From Protonemura montana (lineage: Eukaryota; Arthropoda; Insecta; Plecoptera; Nemouridae): a stretch of 64,000 nucleotides of DNA. The notes below the pieces were generated by a model. The model searched no databases. It worked only from the letters and a program-made list of their open reading frames with translations, and was not told where the DNA came from. Shown one piece after another: positions 35,631 to 48,834 of the stretch (positions are counted from its first letter, which is position 1; the number at the start of each line of letters is the position of its first letter). The stretch is from positions 21,270,418 to 21,334,417 of the forward strand of contig OX387605.1 in NCBI GenBank assembly GCA_947568835.1, in the 5' to 3' direction. The translations under genes were made by a program, and so were the position numbers.

Positions 35631-35636
35631 AATAAA
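35631..35636 (+). terminator. AATAAA poly(A) signal
   Basis: AATAAA lies about 150 bp past the TAA stop of the secreted-protein gene and is followed by a GT/T-rich segment, a normal cleavage context. It gives a transcript of roughly 450 bases after splicing. Confidence 0.65.
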
Positions 35637-35857
35637 TTCTGTTTCTGGCATTTACATGTCTACTCACAATTATGTTGTTCTGTTTTGTTATTCCCCTGGC
35701 TGGGGGTTGAAATATGCTTCAGTGAATACCTAGAAAGCAATGTCTTGCATATATATCATCTTAGAGGGGGCAGCCCTCACGTTCACCCCTATGGAGATAA
35801 AGGGTGTGCAGGATTGTTGCCTTACACTACGTACGTCGTGCGTTGCCCGACAACGCC

Positions 35858-35975
35858 CCACGATTCGACTCGACGAGACCACCACCTCTAAGACATACGT
35901 CCTCATCTAAGACGTCACCGAAGACGTTCCAGAGTCTGCCTATCTCAATAGATCCGTCACCGAGCCGCTAGACCA
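35858..35975 (-). repeat. Possible tRNA-like element with widely spaced boxes
   Basis: On the minus strand an A box like TGGTCTAGCGGCTCGG (complement of 35960-35975) and a B box like GAGTCGAATCGTGG (complement of 35858-35871) are about 90 bp apart, too far for a plain tRNA unless it carries an insertion. The region is GC-richer than its surroundings. A decayed SINE is the best guess. Confidence 0.25.
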
Positions 35976-36165
35976 TACAGTCGACAAAATGACCTGCCTG
36001 AACAGTCGTAACAACTCGATTCGAAGCGACAACTGCCGAATGAATTATATTTTTTCCCATTTCCACGGGAATTGCGCGCGCCACCTCACGTATCATTGAG
36101 TATATCGAGTTATGAACAGTTGCATATTACTAATAGGCTGCTGATCCAATATTGTCGACATAAAA

Positions 36166-36250
36166 AACACACACACACAAACACATCGGGGCGGGGCAGG
36201 CGATCCCCCGTTCCCCCCCGCCCCGTCCCCGTCACCCCTGGCGCCCCTCG
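36166..36250. repeat. CA repeat followed by C/G-rich tract
   Basis: A short (AC)n run is followed by GGGGCGGGGC and then many runs of three or more C. The C-rich strand could form an i-motif and its complement a G-quadruplex. No gene was found here. Confidence 0.7.
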
Positions 36251-36624
36251 ATGTGCCCCGTGCAATAGCACGTGGTATCGTTACAATACAATCAATGCCC
36301 GAATGCTGTCACCAGAATGAGCCATTCGCCCCTCCCCGCAAACAAATGTTGCGGATCGCGAATCATAGGGGGGTTGCGATTTTAGGGGTGTGGGAAGGGT
36401 GACGGGGTAGTACTCGAACATCAGGTAGGATTTCGGTTGATGTTTTCACAGTAGTCGTTGATGATTCAGTATAATTGTGTCAAACATTCTGCTCAGTGTT
36501 CACGGACATGTGTGTGATCTGAAAAGTCTCGATTGAGACTGGACGCTTGCCGGCGTCGCAGTGGAGCCTCGAGATCGGCGTCGCGACGCAGTCCTCGACG
36601 CCAGGTACTGGTAATGTTCACGTA

Positions 36625-36654
36625 CATATATGTATGTATATATATATATATATA
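36625..36654. repeat. (TA)n / TATG microsatellite
   Basis: ATATATGTATGTATATATATATATATATA, a plain dinucleotide repeat with two TGTA units at its start. Confidence 0.85.
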
Positions 36655-37034
36655 GTATGCATGGAGCGACCGAGTCTTACACTTTTGCTCCGCCCCCAAA
36701 GACGAGATGCTTTATGACGCAGAAGCTTTCAAGCTCGCCCGCTAGGGAATCGTGTAGAGCTCAATAAAACTTTTATACCCGGGAAGAAAAAGGACAACGG
36801 GAAGTTGGAATATGTCAATATAATTGAAACTTTCTGGAAACACTTGTAAAAAAATCCAATTCCCTTCCACCTCGCGTATTATTTTAGAGTGTTTGTCTTC
36901 TGCTTAGACCATGGTTCTGACAGCATAATAAAGTTGGACTGTGTAGTCTCGATGAAACATAAAAGTGTACGTCTGGATGGCTTGTGTAAAGACCCGGAAG
37001 CCGTGCCAAATGTTTGAAACGAATTGTTTTTCTT

Positions 37035-37120
37035 GATGTCGAATCGGATTCGAACTCACGCCCCTTCCGACCGCAGTTTGCAAACCTTGGGATAAAGTTT
37101 GCCGGTTCGATTCACAAACA
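37035..37120 (-). repeat. tRNA-like module (minus)
   Basis: The minus strand carries a strong B box (GAGTTCGAATCCG, complement of 37045-37057) after CCCAAGGTTTGCAAACTGCGG. The A box is not clear. GTGAGTTCGAATC is shared with the module at 2137-2236, which suggests one family of SINE-like copies in this genome. Confidence 0.35.
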
Positions 37121-38448
37121 ACCATGAATTTACGTAGCGAATATTCGCCGACGGCAGATATATAGCCAATCAATTTTATCAATTTCGGTAGCGTTCACGT
37201 TTTGCATCTTTTGCATGTTCCGCATGTTTGCGCATTAATAGTTTGTTACAATCTTCCCCACTTATCTTAAACTGAAATTTAATATTTTGGTTTGGGAAAT
37301 AGTTATGCCTATGATAAACTAACAAGCACCATGCTGACACACGAGTCAAAACGCTCAAAATCAAAGATCTCTGAGACGAAACGTCGCTAAAAACTACGTC
37401 ATCATCAGCAAATAAACGTGAATAAAACGCAATTCTTTCCATAGACACGCCTCAAGTGAAATCGATCGTATGCGGTAGAACTCATCCCATTTTCTTTGTG
37501 AACGCATACTTACACCTCGACTCCATTTGCACATGCGCGACTTGGCGCTATTCATTAAGTAGCGAACTGTGGATGGTAAAATAGCACGAGGGTAATCTCG
37601 AGAGATTACTTGCTAATATTACACTACTTTTAATGAAACAAGATCAGGAGATATGGTTACTTTTGTATGGCATGGGTACAGGAGGTAGCTATATAAAGTG
37701 GAAGATGGGAGATGGCTCGCGCGCCTCGGGTAATATAAGAGGAGAGAGCATTTTCGCCTCGACATGGCCATAATGTACCCATTGGTCTCTCTGGTCGTTG
37801 ATATCGCGCATCACTTTCCCAGCTTTCCCGGCTTTCCCGACTTTGCCGGCATACTGCCGCATTGAATGGGTAGTAAATAAAGGAGAAGCCTAATTAAAAA
37901 GTTGCCCGTAGTAAATTTAATCGCATTTTTGCGTACTGCGAGAGTATAAGAAATTGCTCAAATTCGTATATTTCGTATTTAACGTACTGTTTGATCTGTG
38001 ATTGCCAGTTTAGTATGTTTAGTAGCGGATGAAAATAGGGTAATGGAAGGTTGTATGTGTTTAAAGCAATTTTGCACAACGTGTAGCCAGATGAAACACC
38101 ATTTGAGACTATCATCTATAACGATAACTTGAATCATCCTATTACTCTGGAGTAGCATTTCGAATGGAGATGATTTGACAGAGAAATTTAAGTATTTACC
38201 TTTCATTTACACTGCCGCTAAACTTCAAGAAATGCAAGGAAGTGTGTCAATGTCCTGAGTGCACATTATGCACTCGATGCAGCGTCGTGTTTCTGCTCCT
38301 TGCACGCTCAATACTCATCGCTTTGTCATCAGAATCGTGCGGCACGGATCGCCTACTACCTAGCTCACCTGAAATATTGCCAGCGCTTCAATATATTTAG
38401 CAAAACATTCCTATTATTATCAACAACGTCTTCGGCTATTGTCACAAT

Positions 38449-38520
38449 GCGATGGTGGTGTAATGGTCAGCATAGTTGCCTTCCAAGCAGTTGATCCGGG
38501 TTCGATTCCCGGCCATCGCA
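38449..38520 (+). tRNA. tRNA-Gly (anticodon TCC)
   Basis: A full 72-nt cloverleaf: acceptor GCGATGG/CCATCGC with discriminator A, A box TGGTGTAATGGTCAGCAT, anticodon arm GTTGC-CTTCCAA-GCAGT with anticodon TCC at 38482-38484 and T33 present, and T arm with the B box GGTTCGATTCC. There is no intron and no encoded CCA. A TTTTTT pol III terminator follows at 38523-38528. It reads GGA codons in the nuclear code and looks fully functional. Confidence 0.96.
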
Positions 38521-38522
38521 CG

Positions 38523-38528
38523 TTTTTT
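38523..38528 (+). terminator. Pol III terminator of tRNA-Gly
   Basis: Six T two bases after the tRNA 3' end, the normal stop for RNA polymerase III. Confidence 0.9.
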
Positions 38529-38859
38529 GATATTGAAACTTTCTCACATCCATCGTTTAAGACAATATATATCACAAAGCGTTCGAATTATTCTTTAGCG
38601 CTTAATTTCCTTTGCTTACTTTCAGTTGCAAGCGTATAATAGTTTTCTACCTACCCTTTGTACTGATATGGTAGGTATATTGTAAAGTTTTTTTTTTATT
38701 TTAATTCAGTAACTCAACTCTTCCCAACATCCAAACCCCATCCCTTAATCCACGCTGAATAAAACGCCTCCCCTTTTCTCTCCGTTCACAACCCTACTGT
38801 CTTTAATTTGTGTAGGTAAAGTCTGAACGTGAAACGCAAAGTTTAATTAAATGCAAAAA

Positions 38860-39030
38860 ATGGCTAAGGCTTCGCGGAGACAAGCGTTGGTCTCCGGTTT
38901 TTGTGGTTCTCCAATTCCTGTCAAGAACCTGGACAAAGTTCGACTATTTCAAGGCAGTTATTGCCCAACCGTTACACCGCTAGCGCTTGCCTGGTCAGAC
39001 GATAAATTTAAGAAATTTGGTTTTGCGTAG
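38860..39030 (+). CDS. Short ATG frame, unknown; may overlap a tRNA-like repeat
   Basis: ATG (38860, context AAAAAATGG) opens 56 codons to TAG: MAKASRRQALVSGFCGSPIP then VKNLDKVRLFQGSYCPTV and SDDKFKKFGFA. The texture is unusually protein-like for this region. Against it, the minus strand across 38940-38990 has tRNA-like boxes (TAGCGGTGTAACGGTTGGGC and TAGTCGAACTTTG), so the patch may be a SINE remnant whose antisense happens to be open. No splice partner or poly(A) signal was assigned. Confidence 0.22.
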   Translation: MAKASRRQALVSGFCGSPIPVKNLDKVRLFQGSYCPTVTPLALAWSDDKFKKFGFA

Positions 39031-39707
39031 AGATAAATTCTTGGAGAACTTTAACGTCACACGTTGGTTGCCATCTATTTGTGGCCATGCAAGGCCCAAA
39101 GTCCAAACGAAATTGCACTTTGCAAGCAAATTTGCTAGCAAAGCCACCAAAGAAAGGGTATTTTAGCACTGGAGATGAGAGCATGGCAAAGAGCTTTATT
39201 CAAATAGATAGCTAAGTACAGCCTTCATATCCAATGCGTTCAGACTCCACAACTCTTTGATAGATTTTGTGGCTACGAGATGTGATGTGGTTTCCCAGAA
39301 TATTTTGAATCGCATTAAGAGATCAGAACCCAGGCTTTTGAGCACGTGTGCCTTGCCCTCAAGCGCACGGGTTCTAGTGGGACATAGGACGGGTCACGGG
39401 TCATCAAGGAACACAGGTCAAGGAGGGGAAAATTTCAAAGGCAGATGGACTGGATTTCTGAATTCACAAGTGCACACACGTGAATTGAATCAAAGACATT
39501 ATATGAGCTATCTCGAGAATAAATTGAGAACGAAGATATGATCATATTACAGTTTGTAACATTTGCTTGGGGTGAATAAAAGGTATACAGGGTTGTGGTA
39601 CTTTTTTAATTTCAATCAATACACATCATGTGAAAATTTCGGTTTCAAATCGTTACTTATAAAGTGGAAAAAATTCCGATGGTATTTCTGTTATTTGAGA
39701 TTTGAGA

Positions 39708-39728
39708 TTTTTTTTTTTTTTTTTTTTT
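39708..39728 (+). repeat. Poly-T of 21
   Basis: A run of 21 T with no adjacent recognisable element body. It could be the antisense tail of a retroposed sequence, but no tRNA-like head or duplication was found beside it. Confidence 0.85.
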
Positions 39729-39954
39729 GGTAAAATACCTTTGATACTTTTTCAAGTTTAGTATGCATTTACATTGAGACAACAAGAATTTTTTTATGTA
39801 GAACACAACAGGTAAAACACGTGTCATATAATATTACAAATAGCTCCATATTTCACCTTCACCACACAGATATACAAGTTCATGCAGCAATAGAGGCTTA
39901 TCCGTTTGAAATGCCGTGCAAAAAAAGACCTGTAAATGAACGAATAAACAAAAG

Positions 39955-39974
39955 CACACACACACACACACACA
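39955..39974. repeat. (CA)10 microsatellite
   Basis: Ten CA units followed by a short AT-rich run. Confidence 0.9.
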
Positions 39975-41370
39975 TATATTATTATTAAAACCATGTCTAA
40001 CACTCTTCAAGTGTTACAACCGTTTGATGTGAACTTCATTCTCGTGGCTTAAATTTATATATAAATCTGCAGATCAAAATATCACTTGAACCGCAACGCT
40101 ATATTTTTGACAGACGTCCAAATAACAAGTTTATATTATTTTCATGATGCTAAACATTTGTATTGTTGTGTGCGCTGGCCAGACCGCTCCCGCCGCTAGC
40201 GGCATTTTTACCAAGCTCGGTAGAAAAACACCTCAGCCGAAAAACAAAAAAACCTCTGCAGCTTCGGTCAGCAGGCTCCTGTTAGTAAATGAATTATGTA
40301 TTTTAATTAATTAGTTAATGAAAACAGTCTTTTAGAACATTTCATTGCAAGTGTTAACAAAAATAATTTCCGCTGAAGGGTCCAATTCGTTTCAAATTGA
40401 CATATCAATTTAACAAAATTATTTATTGTTTTAAACTAAGTTTATTGGTAAGCCCCCACCGTTCAATTTCCTAGCCAATACAAACGGGCGTTCTCTTATT
40501 TGGACATGGCGTACCATGTTCCATATATGATGAGAAAGTCTGCACGGGTTTTATGTAACCTAACACACACACTGACTAATTCCAAAAAACCATAAATTGA
40601 TGCGATTTTCTTCTCATTTACTGGCCCAGCTATTAATTCTCACACACTTTTGCAATTCTTCCTCCTGAATTTCCAGCTTCGAATCAATTTTTAACTGTTA
40701 ATCGCTTTAACCACGAAATCACTTTGGAGCGTGTCAAAATGTTTAACTTTTCGTTCAACTCCGACATACACATATATAGGTATTGCAGATCGCGAGAAGC
40801 AAGCACTTTTATTAATAGAACCCATCAACTTGGCTGTAATTGTCTCTGGATTGATGGAAAAACTTAGACATTTGAATAAATCGACATTGCTTTTTCTCTG
40901 GCAGCTGCTGCAATTGCAATCAATGCTCATGTTCCCGCAACGACGGACTCTTTATCGGCTTGTTAATTCGTCGGCGCGGACTACGGGAGGAATGGATATT
41001 GGAGCGCCATGAAAAAGTTGATCAATCAGATGTGTGCGTGTCGCTTAATTAACTCCAATCACTGGAATATTGAAAGTGTGCTATGAAATAAAAGAAAAAA
41101 ATGCTCTCGCGAGATATAACGGGTTGCAAACGAGGTTGGCAGCAAGCCACCAAGGGCGATTCACCGACGCCTGCTTTTCTGTATAACGAAACGCAGTCTA
41201 TTGAAAACAATATTTTGATGGACGATTAGTTTTTAGCAAGAATCGCTTACGTTTGAGCTAATGGCAACTAAAACGGTGCGATATGTTGAAGTAAAAAAAA
41301 TAAGAAATTAGCTCCACAATGGTTTTATCGACCGACGGCAATGCATTTTTGCAGTGTATGCTCATCGTGA

Positions 41371-41405
41371 TGGAGGCGCCACGCCAATTTATGCTGGCGC
41401 CTCCA
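41371..41405. repeat. 11-bp GC hairpin
   Basis: TGGAGGCGCCA (41371-41381) and TGGCGCCTCCA (41395-41405) are perfect reverse complements around a 13-base loop, in an AT-rich setting. Confidence 0.7.
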
Positions 41406-42683
41406 CAAATATATCACACAATATAAAACTCTTGAAATCAGCATCCCTTTACATCTACTTTCATCCAAACGTATAGCAACATTTTAGCTCATATTTATTT
41501 TTCACGTGTGACATTGGGAAATGCATTGCGCGGAAATTTCAATTAATCGCATCTCTCTTCTCTAGATTAAGAAAGTTTTCACTGATTCCCGATCAGATCT
41601 GTTGCAATACGTTCATAACGCAATTATACGAGTAAATATTTGCCTCCCCTAAGACACACACCGAGCAAATTAACAGTATATCCTAATGAATCTTTCCTCC
41701 CTGTGCACCGTTGTAGCGTCGCTTGGTCGTCGGCCATTTTGATATCAAGCGGCCAGGCCAGCGTGCGTCTTTACACACGCAAAGAAACCCATTAACCGGA
41801 GCAACAAAAACCCCCAGCACTTTGCCAAATTACACCAGGGGCTTTAAATTGTAATTCTCATAATTTTTTTTCCACAGAGCAAGTCGAGAGCCTGGCAAGC
41901 TATAGATTCACGTGGCGAACATTTCTTTCCCAGCGCTCGTATACGAGAGGGGTAGTTTTTCACGTCGCCCGGGAAGAAACATGCAAGGAGCTGGCGAGCC
42001 CCGGATCGTGGAGGGAGTCTAGAAGAATTTGTGCGCACTCGCAGATGCCATTCGGACCCCAGCAGCAGGCTTCCCCCGCCACCAACAGCGTCGTTCGCTC
42101 TTTCTTTCTTGCCCGGGATAGAAAACCTTGGGGGTAAACCGACGCGCCCGACGCTTGATTGCTCGATCTGAAACAACAGAGAAAATTCGAGATTAGATTG
42201 CGTTGACCCTTTCATTATGATGCTGCTATGGGCAGATGGAATTTACGAGAATTACACTGCGTCTCCGTTGGGCTTGGGTGATGCGGATGAGAAAGCCGCA
42301 TTTTATGATATGAAGTGCGGACCAATATTCATTTAACAAACGAAGTGGTTAGAATCTCCATACAAAAAACGCATCACTGAATAAAGGCAAAGATCGTGTA
42401 CATGGTCCCTAATTTGCATTCCACAAAGTCTTACTAATATATCATTTCGAGCGCTTTTCTGCGAAATAATTCCATACAAAATTACAAACAAATTTGGTCT
42501 GGGTACTTTCATGAATAATTCCACAAGCTAAAACCAGTAACTCGGCTATCTTTCAGCCAATTAAAAGTCTAGATTACGGTCGACAAGAAGTATAAAGAAT
42601 TTTCAAAGAGGATCTCTCATTCACGTTATTATTTCCTACGTCGTTTGAAGTGTCTGTGGCACAAGCAGCACGTTAAATTTACG

Positions 42684-42701
42684 CCCCCCCCCCCCCCCCC
42701 C
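42684..42701 (+). repeat. Poly-C of 18
   Basis: Eighteen C followed by TCTCTGTGTTGTG. Such runs are unstable and error-prone in assembly, so the exact length is uncertain. Confidence 0.85.
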
Positions 42702-45700
42702 TCTCTGTGTTGTGTGGTTTAATTGCGAACTTCATTTCAGAACGCATTGTCACGCATTTTTAGTCGAGGACACGCACGTCTTTGACAATAAAAACCGACG
42801 TTCGCAATCCCCGTGATTCGGTTTAACACCGTGTGAAACGCTAGTGTACCTAGGAAAAGTAATACCAATTACAATTCAAAATAAGAACGTAACTTCATTT
42901 TTGTAAGCTATAAAAAAAAGTAAGCTTGTACTTTTCAGCTTGTGTGTAATGTCATTTTCCTCACTATCTTGTCTGCAGTTATGAAGGCTAGTCGTTAAAC
43001 TGGCGGGCGCCGCCTAATTGCAGCTGTGCTAGGTGCTAGAGTATACCAGCACAATACCACCTTCGCTTGTGAGTGGAGGAAATATGTAAACATTATTACG
43101 GCTTGGTACCAGAGGTAACAAAGATCACAATGTATATAAAGTAGGCTATATGTACAAGAATATATTTATAGCAGTTTACGGCTGAGCTCTCGAGATAACG
43201 AAACAATACAATAAAAGACAATATTTGCCTTGAAATTACATGTTTTTAGTACACAACGACGGTTAAAATGAGAATTTTCAACGGACAAAACTCTTGGAAG
43301 TGTACCGTTATTATAAAACAGAGCAAAAAGCTTATCGCAGAGATGATATTCTGAAAATTTCTGCCTCGGCATACAATTGTTATTCTCGTCTTTGTAATTA
43401 CGACTTCTTTTGATGTGACTGGCCACATTTTCGTAATTATAGGATTATGTAGGGTATGATATAGTTTCAAAGTAGATAAGAAGATCCATTTGCAGTTATA
43501 TGGAACTGTGTGCCAGCAAGCATTACTTTTTATGCCTCGCCTTTTTTTAGCCAGAGCTTGTGAAGAGAGATCTTTTTAGCGCCGAGTCGGAGGTATCCAC
43601 GAGAAAGTATCAACCCTTAGCAAGCAAATTACCAAATTGTGAAAATAGTAAACACGTAATTTTGTTTTTCTTCGTAGTATACGCCATTAAACATTTGCGA
43701 AAAATTGACCGAATTCGGAATGAATTACCTCACGGGCATTTTAACTAATAATTCTTCTCTGTGAAATAATCCAATCATAGCAAAAGCGTGTAATAATAGA
43801 TTATAGAAGGGTGTGAATTAAAAATCAAGCTGATTCAGAAAGTTTGGGTGGTTTTTTTGTGAACGCAATACCACGTTTGGTTTATTGGCACAATATAAAA
43901 GTCGATGAAACCTATGCGCACACTTAAATCTGACCAAATTTACATTATCAAAGCGCGTACGCCTTTCACGCACTTTTTCTGATACACAAAAATGTGTTCG
44001 AGGCATACGCATGTCCTTAACAACTCTGCTTTCAGATAATTTTCTTGCAATCTTGCACTGGAATAGTTTCTGCAGAGCCAATACGGAATCTAAAAATTAT
44101 CAAAAACTCTTATTATTCAACGAAAAATTACCAACTGAAACACTCTCAGACCTCGGATTAGAAAGAAAATAAGATCATGTGTCAAAAAAAACTCATTTGC
44201 GACCAAAAATCGATAATTTTACCACGGATTTCACTTTTCCGGGCCAATACAATGAGCCTTTGGCGCGTTTCCTTGCCCATGGAGGCGTCGTACTAGGCCT
44301 GATTCGGCGTCCCGACGCAATCTTGGAGTTTTCTGCGGACGTCGTCGGCAAGGAACGTCGGCGTCGTGACGCTCGGTTCCTGCAAGACGACGCTACATCG
44401 TCCAGCCACGATTTTCCACGCGGATTTCATGCGCCAAAAAGCGCTTCGACGAATTCAGCAAAAGCAATGAGGGGTTTTCTTTGATTATTATATTTTTAAG
44501 ATAATTTATGTCATTTACGTAGGCTTTATCCAAACTGACCGCTAAATGCATAGGTAATCTCACAATTTCTGCATTTTGAAGCATGATTTTGAATAATTAT
44601 TTTCAGAATATGTCTTCTTTCTTATTATCTTTACAAATGTTCCTCTTCTCAGAAAAATGAATAGCTAAATAATTATACTGTTTGCCTACAAATAGAAATT
44701 AGCCACTAGTAGGTATATCTCGGTGATAATTTTAATTTTTAGCTCTATTAGATAAAAGCTTACAACTTTATCTATAAACTACATGTTTAATTTACTACAT
44801 GTATAGTTTAAAATTAGTTAATAGGAAAAGTAGCGGCAAATATAATTATTTTCGCACACATAATGTGTAACTATAACGCAAAGCTTTGTTTGTATCAGTC
44901 GGCACGATGGAAAGTGCAAGTACCTATGTATGCACATAGACCATTGAACTGCGGTCAATGGGTAATTACCGTTTATCGAACTTTTTTATGGACCTACATG
45001 TAATTAGGTCTAAATATAGCCACGGGTTGTACGTAATTGAATCTGATTGACAGCTAGCGAAAGTATGTGCAGAGTTTTGGAAATTAAAAAACATGTATCA
45101 ATAAAATCTTGCATATCTATAAATTGGAAAAATTAATTTCTTTCTTGCTGGCTACGTTTTCGCAACTTTTTTCATCGGTTATAGTTTATAAAAGCAATAA
45201 ATTCAAAAAATATCTTTCTTGATATTCCGATGCATATGATTTCACGTTTATCAACGATTTCAAAATCGTTTCTCCCAAAACTGGATTTTTGTTAATTTTA
45301 TGGTTGTTTAATTATAGATATCAGGAACCGCAATATTCATAATTTGCAACTTTAATTTATGTACAAATTTTAACTTTCATGCTTGAATGCGCATTGTACC
45401 TATGTATGTAGATATAAGTAGGTATTACAAAATGGCAATTAACATTTTGTTTCTTTACAATATTAGCTTGCAGTCAATCACATTGCTGGAGTTGTGGGAA
45501 AATGTGTATTGTTGGATTTTATAATATTTCTCAAATAAATTCTCAAAAATAGTTAATTAAAAAATAATTTAGTTTATTTATTTATGTTGATTATTTATTA
45601 TATTATAAATAAGTGTCTTAGCAAAGAAGACATTTTTTTGCTTGCAATTTTGTTTGTAGTTTTCGATAATTCGTATAAATTTATAATTATAATTTCTCGA

Positions 45701-47635
45701 CATATTTGTATGTATTACTTAGTGATTTTTATCACATTTAAGAAAATTTTACCTTTCAAATTCACAACTTTAAGCAAAAAATTTGCCTGCCCTGATGAAA
45801 ATCTTAACGTTCCTCTCAAAATAATATCAAAACATGCACAATTTTTTAACTAACATAAAATAACTCAACTGATATTTATAAAAAAATCTTTTTCTACACA
45901 TTTCTAAATTTCTTTCTGTATTAATTAAGATACCTTTAAGATATATTTGTCCGTTCCTACTCGTTGCGTAACGCAGTAGCAAGCTACGCGCGATCCGACG
46001 GCATTTTACATTCCTGTGCGGGACTAACCGTCCCCGCTTCAACATCTTCCTCTTGCAATTGTCTCATCTGTAGTCTTGTAATAGACACAATTATAAAAAA
46101 AACTTTTTTACAATATCAACTATTGAAGTTGTGTGCAATTAGCTATTTTATTATTTCAATTTAATTGAGAGATTCACCGCCATTTTGCGGACATTTGCGG
46201 ACATTTCTATGAATGTGTGATACGCGAGGAAATTTATAGATAAAATACCTTTGTTGACATTTTTGCTGGAACATTTTTAAAGGAATTGCTAGGAAAATTA
46301 GTATTGATGATAATTAAAATATTGCATGAGAAGTGAAAATAATTTTGAGTTCGTAATTAGGGAAATTGCCTGGTTTCGACGCGCGTTTCAGAAGTAAAAA
46401 TCTTTTGCTAAGAATCTTAACATCTGCATTTTATTTTGCACAAATATTGCCAGTAAATGGTTATTTTGTAATAGTCTTATTGTACTTTCTTTGATAGTTT
46501 GATTAAACGTATTTTTTCCCATCAGTGTGATAGGAAGTTTTAATAACATTCGATATTTCGGCGCTTATCTCTTAACGATCCTTGTGCGATCAGGCTGTCT
46601 CACATTTAATCGAAAATATAACAAATACAGCATTTTAGGAATATTTATGCCGCCATATTCATGTTCTCGCCAAAACCTAACGAAGAAATCTTAGGATTCA
46701 ATCTCAAGGCTGCAGCCATATCATAACCAAACTTTACAATTGGAACACTCGATGCAATGGATTCTTCTCGTGATCTGTATTTTATAAATCGACGTTATTT
46801 TTAAACATGATTTATTTGATTTTAGGGTGCATTTTTGAAAGTAGAAAAAATATTTTTTTCTATCGGTGGTTTTTAGTGGCATTCTCTGATTAAGCTCAAA
46901 TCTTACGGCAATGTTAAATCTTTAATATCAACAAAATATTAGGTTTCTCATTGAAAATTACCCCCTCCCACGGAGTTAATTGTTTATTAACGATAATTGT
47001 ATTACTATTGGGTAAATTGTGTGTTGGTAACCTTTATCACTTTAGAATCTGCCGAATTAATTAATTCCATCTTTCTAAATACTTTATTCAAAGCGCAGGT
47101 ATTTAAAAATAGCACACCGAAATGAGAAGCCAGAACATTATTTTATCCAGTTTGAAACCTTGTCAGAACAATTGTTAATAATATCTTTATTATTAGGTGC
47201 ATGTTTTAGTAAAAATACTGAAGAATTGAACGGAAATAACAATAATTTCGTTCCTGACATCATTTTTACTCTATTCTGGCTTGAAAAGCCATGATTTCCT
47301 TCGCAGAATTGAAAGCATTGGAAATTTAGTCTCACATTTTCCAGCAGAATTAAATACACCCGCTAAATTTATGATGAATAATAGAAGTATAATAAGCATT
47401 AAAAATAACTGACAAATTAAATAATCGTGAATAATGGTCCTGATAACGCACAATTATCCTTACAATTCATTAAGTGGTTTCTGGGCACCAGTACCTTCCA
47501 AATATTTTTTTTTCACAGTCCTGGGACCGTGTTTTTGCTTTATTTTTAAAAAATCACCATCTTACAGTTACAGACTTAGTCTTGAAAAAAAAAAGTGTAA
47601 CACTTCTACTTACAAGATCCTATCAAACATGTCGT

Positions 47636-47699
47636 TGCCAATTGGCGCAATTGGTAAGAGCATAACTTTCCTACGGTTCGAGTCCCCGATTGGGCACCA
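47636..47699 (+). repeat. tRNA-like SINE copy with terminal CCA
   Basis: A short tRNA-like sequence: A box TGGCGCAATTGGTAAGAGC, a shrunken anticodon region, B box GGTTCGAGTCCCC, and acceptor TGCCA/TGGGCA followed directly by CCA. The CCA in genomic DNA suggests descent from a processed tRNA. The tail that follows (AATTTTTAGAGGGTAATGG) resembles the tail of the copies at 26.2 kb, so these look like one SINE family. Confidence 0.6.
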
Positions 47700-48834
47700 A
47701 ATTTTTAGAGGGTAATGGTGACCTCAATTAAAAAAAAACTCCCTATTGCAAGAATTTGCAATATAAATCAGATTTCACATGCCTAACTTAATTTTTTTTC
47801 AGGCATGACATTGGTGGCAGCGTCGCAATGCTGTAGCTGAACACCCTAAGACCTCACCGACGCTGCTCAAGGCTAGAGTCTGCCACCAACAACTACGGTA
47901 AACACCACCATCCAAAATCCGCACATCTTACAGTCCCCAAGTTTTTCCAGCGTGAAAAATGCAGCTAGAGTGTCAACAGAGCAGTGTAGCCGATATAGAA
48001 ACAAATAATAATTTTGACACGTCGACTTAGGCTTAGTTCTGGGCCGCACCAGTAAGCGGATTACCTCGAGAGCGCGTAGATCCGAAAGTACGCAGCAAGC
48101 GACGTTCTAATTAATTTTACGATATACTAACGAGCAATCATTTTTTATGCTACATCCCCTGCAAGTTTTCTTTATTGGACTATGGTTTTACTTAAATGTG
48201 CAGCACAATTCGGGACGATGTTTTATAATTAAATTTAGTTGGAAAAATAATATTCGTTGGTGAAACTGAAACGAGCCAAGAGGATTTTTTTTTAGACTTG
48301 GATAACATTTTGGAAGATCTTGATTTACAGGCCAATGCTACAGCTTGGTGCGAGTGGTGAACAGAGAATTTGGTTTTTGGAAAAGTCGACTGTTTCTCAA
48401 TATCAGATTTTTTTTCTTTCGGGGCCACATTAACTCATTAAAAGACGTTTCAAGATCCTCAATGACTCAATTTTATCATCTCAGACCTTCCTTTCATCGA
48501 ATAGGGACTGCAATTTATTAAATGCAAGTCGTGATAAAATTTTAATTCAATGTAAGGGTAGTAAATATTAATTTATTTGTCAATTAATATGTGTGACATG
48601 CCAACACATGGCAAATTTTTAAATTATCCATCCATATCATCCTAAGACTGCTTTCGTGAATATTATTTTCACCTTGTTATTTCTGGGAATACAATTGGCA
48701 AAGATCATTAGAGTAGAAAATTATATAAAAAAATGTAGTCAGTCACGGCGTCAGCGGTTAAATATCCTCAATGCGGCCGGAAGAAAAGCTATTTGATTTG
48801 TTTACGTCGTTAATTTTGATAGAAGATGCGACCT

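Larger units (their letters stand above)
39031..47635. other. Gene-poor stretch
   Basis: No exon with splice support was found. Frames at 41844-42215 (minus, 123 codons) and 44179-44484 (plus, 101 codons) lie in GC-richer patches; the second overlaps a patch rich in GACG/CGTC words. Homopolymers, a GC hairpin at 41371-41405 and a poly-C are listed separately. Confidence 0.4.

Noticed and set aside
41844-42215. 123-codon minus-strand frame
   Set aside because: No start context, splice sites or recognisable domain; overlaps a GC-rich patch where stop codons are scarce.
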